From assembly GCF_000715075.1 (NCBI RefSeq), contig NC_134087.1, positions 189,317,276 through 189,381,275 of the forward strand: a DNA stretch of 64,000 nt, given 5' to 3'. Shown piece after piece: positions 59,147 through 64,000 of the stretch (positions are counted from its first letter, which is position 1; every line of letters starts with the position of its first letter). The notes below the pieces were generated by a model, which saw nothing but the letters and a program-made list of their open reading frames with translations, was not told where the DNA came from and made no database searches. This DNA comes from Nicotiana tabacum. Taxonomy: Eukaryota > Streptophyta > Magnoliopsida > Solanales > Solanaceae. The translations under genes were made by a program, and so were the position numbers.

Positions 59147-60720
59147 ATGGGGAGAACACGCACTGCATCTTCAGCTAAGTAGCATCTAGAGCCCCAGTAG
59201 AAGCTCCAACAAGGGGTAGAGGACGAGGCCGTGCCAGAGGCCAAGGTAGAGGCAGGGTTCAGCCTAGAGCTCGAGTAGCAGCACCAGCAGTAGAGCCTCA
59301 GGTAGAGTTTGATGAGGAGGCTCCAGCCCAGACCGTTCCAGCAGGGCCATCTCAAGTCCTAGAGGGGTTCATTGCCACCCCGATACTTCAGGATGCTTTG
59401 GTCCGTCTAGTGGGCCTCATGGAGAGTGTGGCATAGACCGGCACATTCCCTGTGGCACCAGCCGTCTCTCAGGTTGGGGGAGGAGCACAGACTCCCGCTA
59501 CCCACACTCTAGAGCAAATGGCTCCTCAGTTTCAAACTCCAGCAGCTCAGCCCGTTGGGGTAGTTCAGTGCAGTTTTTCAACACAGACCGGAGATGGATC
59601 GACTATGTCTTCTGAGGCTTTATGGAGATTGGACAGGTTTACCAAGCTTTTCTTGGTTCACTTGAGCGGCGCATCTTCAGAGGATCCCCAGGACTATCTA
59701 GACAGTTGTCATGAGGTGTTACGGAACATGAGGATAGTGGAGACTAATGGGGTCAACTTTTCTGCATTTCATCTATTGGGTTCCGCCAAGAAATGATGGA
59801 GGGATTTTATGTTGGCCAGACCAGTTGGGTTGTTGGCTCTTACTTGGGACTAGTTCTCTTAGCTATTTCTTGAGAAGTATCTTTCTATCACTAAGAGAAA
59901 GGACTATTGGAGGCAGTTCGAGCGTCTACAATAGGGTTTTATGATTGTCACTCAGTACGAGACTCGATTTGTGGATCTGGCCCGTTATGCTATTCTTCTG
60001 CTTCCTACAGAGACAGAGAGGGTAGAGAGGTTTATTGAGGGACTTACTCAGCCTATCAAGTTGCAGATGACTAAGGAGACTAGGAGTGAGATTTCTTTTC
60101 AGACAACTACCAATGTTGCCAGGTGAGTCGAGATGGTTTTAGCTCAGGGGAGTGGTTAGGGATCTGACAAGAGACCTCGTCATTCTAGTGGGTTCAGTGG
60201 TGCCTCATCTGGAGACCGAGGTACTTTTGGTAGAGGCCATCCTCCCAGGCCATTTCATTTAACACTTCAGGCATCCCATGGTGCTTTAAGTGGTCATGGT
60301 CCTCATATGCATTATTCTGATCAGCTAGCCTACAGTGCACCACCAGCTTGTATCAGTTCACCTCCACTCCAGAGTTTTTAGGGAGGTTATTTAGGCTGAT
60401 AGGGCCAGTTTCAGGGTCAGCAGTCACAATAGCCGAGGTCTTGTTATACTTGTGGAGATCCGAGGCATATTGCTAGGTTTTTCCCTCGAGCATCGAGCAG
60501 TTCTCAGCATCAGGTTTCTCGTGCCATGGTCCCGGTTCTGGGTGTTTCACCGCCTTCTCAGCCTGCTAGAGGCAGGGTTCAGACAGCTAGAGGTGGAGGT
60601 CGAGGCATTAGAGGTGGAGGTCAGGCCGATAGAGGTGGAGGCCAGCCAGACAGGGCCCGTTCTTGAGATGTAGTTCAGAGTGGTGGGCCCCAGCCCTGAT
60701 GTTATGCTTTTCCAGCCAGG
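59147..60720 (+). pseudogene. Element C gag (broken)
   Basis: ATG 59147 gives MGRTRTASSA, then a one-base shift before 59191. From there a single phase continues through APVEAPTRGRGRGRA, EALWRLDRFTKLF, SSEDPQDYLDSCHEVLRNM and YETRFVDLARYAILLLPTET to the zinc knuckle at 60442. Stops include TAG in MESVA*TG and TGA at 59794. The knuckle reads CYTCGDPRHIARFF: the last zinc-binding Cys is Phe. Confidence 0.88.
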
Positions 60721-61260
60721 CTTGAGGTTGAGTCATCTAATGCGGTTATCACATGTACGGTTTCAGTTTGCAGCAGGGATACCTCAGTATTATTTGATCC
60801 GGGTTCTACGTATTCATATGTGTCATCCTATTTTGCTTCATATTTGGTTGTGCCTCATTATTTTTTGAGTGCTCCCATGTATGTGTCCACCTCTGTGGGA
60901 GATGATATTCGTGTAAATCACGTTTATCGTTTGTATGTGATTAACATTGGGAGCCTTGAGACTCGTGTTGATCTCCTACTTCTCGATATGGTTGATTTGA
61001 TGTCATTTTGGGGATGGATTGGTTGTCACCCTATCATGCTATATTGAACTATCACGCCAAGACATTGAATTTAGCCTTGCGGGGGTTGCCTCTATTAGAG
61101 TGGAGAGGGACTCCTAATCATTCTACTAGCAGGGTTATCTCTTATATGAAGGCTCAGCATATGGTTGAGACGGGGTGTCTAGCTTATTTGGCTTATGTTC
61201 GCGATTCTAGTGCGGAGGTTCCTTCCATGGATTCTGTACCGGTTGTACGAGAGTTTTAGA
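60721..61260 (+). pseudogene. Element C protease (one-base frameshift)
   Basis: DTSV followed by the active site LFDPGSTYSYVSSYFA stays in the gag phase until about 60995, where a missing T turns MVDFDVILGMDWL into MVDLMSFWGW. The rest (GMDWLSPYHAILNYHAKTL through VPVVREF) is in the next phase. A second missing base near 61253 (GAGTTTTAGAGG) gives a premature TAG. Confidence 0.88.
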
Positions 61261-62163
61261 GGTATTTCATGCAGACCTTCCAGGGATGCCACCCGATAGG
61301 GATATTGACTTCTGTATTGACTTGGTTCCGGGAACTCAGCCCATTTCTATTCTGCCATACAGCATGGCCCCACCGGAGTTGAAAAAATTGAAAGAGTAGT
61401 TGAAAACTTGCTTGATAAGGGCTTTATTAGGCCTAGTGTCTCGCCCTAGGGTGTACTTGTGTTATTTGTAGATAAGAAAGATGGGTCGATGAGGATGTGC
61501 ATAGACTATCGCCAGTTGAACAAAGTCACTTTCAAGAACAAGTATCCTTTGTCAAGGATTGATGACTTATTTGATCAGCTTCGGGGAGCCAAGTGTTTTC
61601 AAAGATCGTTCTAAGGTTTGGCTACCATTAGTTGAGGATTAGGGCATCCAATGTCCCTAAGACAACTTTTCGGACTCGATATAGGCATTACGAGTTTCTA
61701 GTAATGTCATTTGGGATGACAAATTCCCATCAGCATTTATGGATTTGATGAACCGTGTGTTCAAAACTTACCTAGATTCCTTTGTGATTGTGTTCATTGA
61801 CGATATTTTGATCTACACCCGCAACCGAGAGGAGCACGAGCACCATCTTCGGATCGTATTTCAGACTCTAAGAGACAGTCAGTTATATGCTAAGATTTCA
61901 AAGTGCGAGTTTTGGTTAGACTCGGTTTCCTTCTTGGGGCACTATGTATCAGCAAAGTGTATTCAAGTGGATCCTAAGAAGATTGAGGCTGTTCCGAATT
62001 GGCCTAGGCCTACTTCAGCTACAAAGATCCGTATTTTCTTGGGATTGGCAGGTTATTACCGTCGATTTGTGGAGGGGTTTTCATCTATAGCAGCCCCATT
62101 GACCAGGTTGACCCAAAAGGGTGCCCCGTTCAGATGGTCAGATGAGTGTGAGGCTAGCTTTTA
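61261..62163 (+). pseudogene. Element C reverse transcriptase (broken)
   Basis: [20 protein letters not shown] is followed by [10 protein letters not shown], then a damaged motif A region (61600-61740). The catalytic block [20 protein letters not shown] is intact from about 61779, then [16 protein letters not shown] and [20 protein letters not shown]. Stops at about 61396, 61447 and 61612 lie in the N-terminal half. Confidence 0.9.
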
Positions 62164-62632
62164 GAAGCTCAAGACAGCTTTGACTACGACGTCGGTGTTG
62201 CCCATAGGTTTAGGGCCTTATACAGTGTATTGTGATGCATCTCGTATTGGGCTTGGTGTGGTATTGATGTAGGGTGGCAAGGTTATTGCATATGCTTCAT
62301 GGAAGCTGAAGGGTCACGAGAAGAATTACCCTGTTCATGACTTGGAGCTGGCAGCCATTGTTTACGTGCTGAAGATTTGGAGGCACTATCTTTATGGAGT
62401 GTTGTGTGAGGTGTTCACGGATCATCGAAGTTTGCAGTACATGTTCAAGCAAAAGGAGCTCAATTTGAGGCAGAGGAGGTGGTTGGAACTATTGAAAGAC
62501 TATGATATCACCATCTTGTATCATTCCGAGAAGGCTAATATGGTGGTTGATGCTTTGAGTATAAAGCCAGCTAGTATGGGCAGCCTTGCGTATGTTCCAG
62601 TCGGTGAGAGACTGCTTGCATTAGATGTTTAG
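62164..62632 (+). pseudogene. Element C RNase H (broken)
   Basis: YCDASRIGLGVVLM*GGKVIA has TAG for the usual Gln at about 62270. It continues [38 protein letters not shown] and [16 protein letters not shown], where Ile stands for Arg in the usual DALSRK. TAG at 62630 precedes ALTNQF. Confidence 0.88.
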
Positions 62633-63790
62633 GCCTTAACCAATCAGTTCGTGAGGTTGGATGTTTCTAAGCCCAGTCGTATTTTAGATTGCACAGTCGC
62701 TCGGTCTTCTTTGTTTGAGCTCATCAGGGAGCGGCAGTATGATGACCCTCACTTGCTTGTCCTTAGGGACATAATATGGCATGGTGATGCCAAACATGTT
62801 TTGGTTGGAGATGATGGGGTTTTGAGGATGCAGGGTCTTGTTTGTGTGCCTAATATGGATGGACTTCGCAAGTTGATTCTAGAGGAGGCCCATAGTTCCC
62901 GGTATTCTATTCATCCGGGCGCCACCAAGATGTATCAGGACTTGCGGCAGCATTATTGGTGGAGGAGGATGAAGAAGGATATAGTTGCATATGTAGCTCG
63001 GTGTCTAAATTGTCACCAAGTAAAGTACGAGCATCAAAGACCTGGTGGTTTACTTCAAAAGATAGAGATTCCTGAGTGGAAGTGGGAGCGTATCACTATG
63101 GATTTCATTGTTGGACTCCCAAGGACGCAGAGGAAGTTCGATATCGTTTGGGTTATTGTGGATAGACTGACCAAGTCAGCGCATTTCATTCCTGTGTTCG
63201 TTACATTTTCTTCATAGTGGTTGGCAGAGATTTATATCCACGAGATCGTTCGCCTTCACAGTGTGATCGTGTCTATCATTTCTGATCGAGGTACACAGTT
63301 TACCTTGCATTTCTAGAGGGCAAGGCAGCGTGAGTTGGGCACGCAGGTTGAGCTGAGCATAGCATTTCATCCTCAGATGGACGGACAGTCCGAGCGCACT
63401 ATTCAGATATTGGAGGATATGCTTCGCGTATGTGTTTGACTTTGGAGGTTCGTGTGATTAGTTATTTCCCTTTGCAGAGTTCAATAGCTATCAGTCGAGC
63501 ATCCAGATGGTTCCCTATGAGGCATTATATGGTAGACGGTGTCGATCGCCGGTTGGATGGTTTGAGCTGGGAGAGGCTCGATTATTGGGTACGGATTTGG
63601 TACAGGATGCCTTAAATAAGGTTAAAATCGTTCATGATAGACTTTGTACAGCTCAGTCCAGGAAGAAGAGTTATGCCGACCGTAGTAGGGTTCATGATGT
63701 GGCATTTATGGTCGAAGAGAGAGTGTTGCTTCGGGTATTACCCATGAAGGGTGTAATGAGGTTTGGGAAGAAGGGGCAAGTTGAGCCTTA
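62633..63790 (+). pseudogene. Element C integrase (broken)
   Basis: It has the zinc-binding H..H..C..C segment (HSSRYSIHPGATKMYQDLRQ ... CLNCHQVKYEHQRP). The core positions are MDFIVGLP (D), SIISDRGTQFTLHF (D) and SERTIQILEDML (E). Stops include TAG at 63217 (FSS*WLAEIYI) and TAG at 63315 (Trp expected); a shift follows near 63430. MVPYEALYGRRCRSPVGWFE and KSYADRSRVHDVAFM are in later phases. Confidence 0.88.
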
Positions 63791-64000
63791 GGTATATCGG
63801 GCCTTTTGAGATCCTTGAGCGAGTGGGAGAGGTGGCCTACAGACTTGTATTGCCACCAGGTTTATCAGCGATACATGCAGTGTTTTATGTGTCCATGCTT
63901 CGAAAGTATCACGGAGATCCATCCCACGTATTAGATTTCAGCACTGTCCAATTGGACAAGGATTTGACTTACAAGGAGGAGCCGATAGCTATTCTAGACC
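63791..64000 (+). pseudogene. Element C integrase C-terminus, cut by window end
   Basis: LRYIGPFEILERVGEVAYRL and the phase DLTYKEEPIAILD are visible. The chromodomain-like part should continue to the right. Confidence 0.75.

Larger units (their letters stand above)
56235..64000 (+). mobile_element. Element C: chromovirus related to A, right end outside the window
   Basis: A 5' LTR (56235-58944) is followed by a primer site, gag, protease, RT, RNase H and integrase on the plus strand, ending at the start of the chromodomain-like region. The proteins are clearly close to those of element A, while the LTR has its own repeat words, so C is a related but separate family or subfamily. Stops, mostly where Gln or Trp is expected, and several single-base shifts inactivate it. 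Confidence 0.92.

Noticed and set aside
41570..64000. Possibility that gag-pol sequences are from an endogenous pararetrovirus
   Set aside because: LTRs, primer sites, integrase with D-D-E and chromodomain-like ends are present, and no movement-protein or coat-protein motif of caulimovirids was seen.

Overview
This window is plant nuclear DNA made almost entirely of transposable elements. I found no intact host gene, rRNA, tRNA or CRISPR array. The families point to a large-genome member of the Solanaceae, most likely Nicotiana or a close relative: Tekay/Del-type and Tat/Ogre-type Ty3/Gypsy elements, an RTE LINE whose 3' end runs into (GTT)n, and a hAT MITE with GGCGGAT-type termini. The genus is an inference from family resemblance and was not tested.

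Positions 1-29622 are a nest. A damaged Gypsy LTR (1-1005) lies next to a target site that received a large minus-strand, apparently non-coding LTR element ('element B', 1107-29617, target duplication GCATT, LTRs about 2.55 kb). A 19-kb Tat/Ogre-lineage element (1642-20645, LTRs about 5.08 kb, target duplication ACGAT/GCGAT) later landed inside B's left LTR. The Ogre-type element has the expected order: LTR, primer-binding site, extra ORF1, gag, protease, G-patch, candidate intron, reverse transcriptase. Most of pol is missing: the sequence jumps from the middle of RT to the last residues of integrase. Its 3' non-coding region holds three hairpins and an alternating minisatellite.

Positions 29623-41564 are AT-rich sequence with smaller elements: a long-TIR element with a MITE inside it (30497-31822), a MULE/MITE-like unit (33603-35270), and a second MITE copy split by a decayed RTE LINE (35875-39133, TSD TTATG) and by a further inverted-repeat element (39165-39856). 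A decayed RNase H-like coding fragment follows at 40288-40670.

Positions 41570-52431 are a complete but inactivated minus-strand chromovirus of Tekay/Del type ('element A', TSD TGTGA, LTRs about 2.8 kb) with recognisable gag, protease, RT, RNase H, integrase and chromodomain-like tail. Positions 52437-56234 are AT-rich, with a precise hAT MITE and an antisense RTE tail. That tail is interrupted at 56235 by a third chromovirus ('element C', plus strand), which runs off the right edge.

The genes shown are retrotransposon replication genes: Gag packages RNA, and protease, RT/RNase H and integrase mature, copy and insert it. None looks functional, because nonsense codons, single-base frameshifts or deletions break every one. 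I see no undescribed host system. The points most worth checking are the in-frame candidate intron at the Ogre pro-RT junction, the G-patch between protease and RT, the hairpin modules repeated in several LTR families, and the alternating dimer minisatellite.
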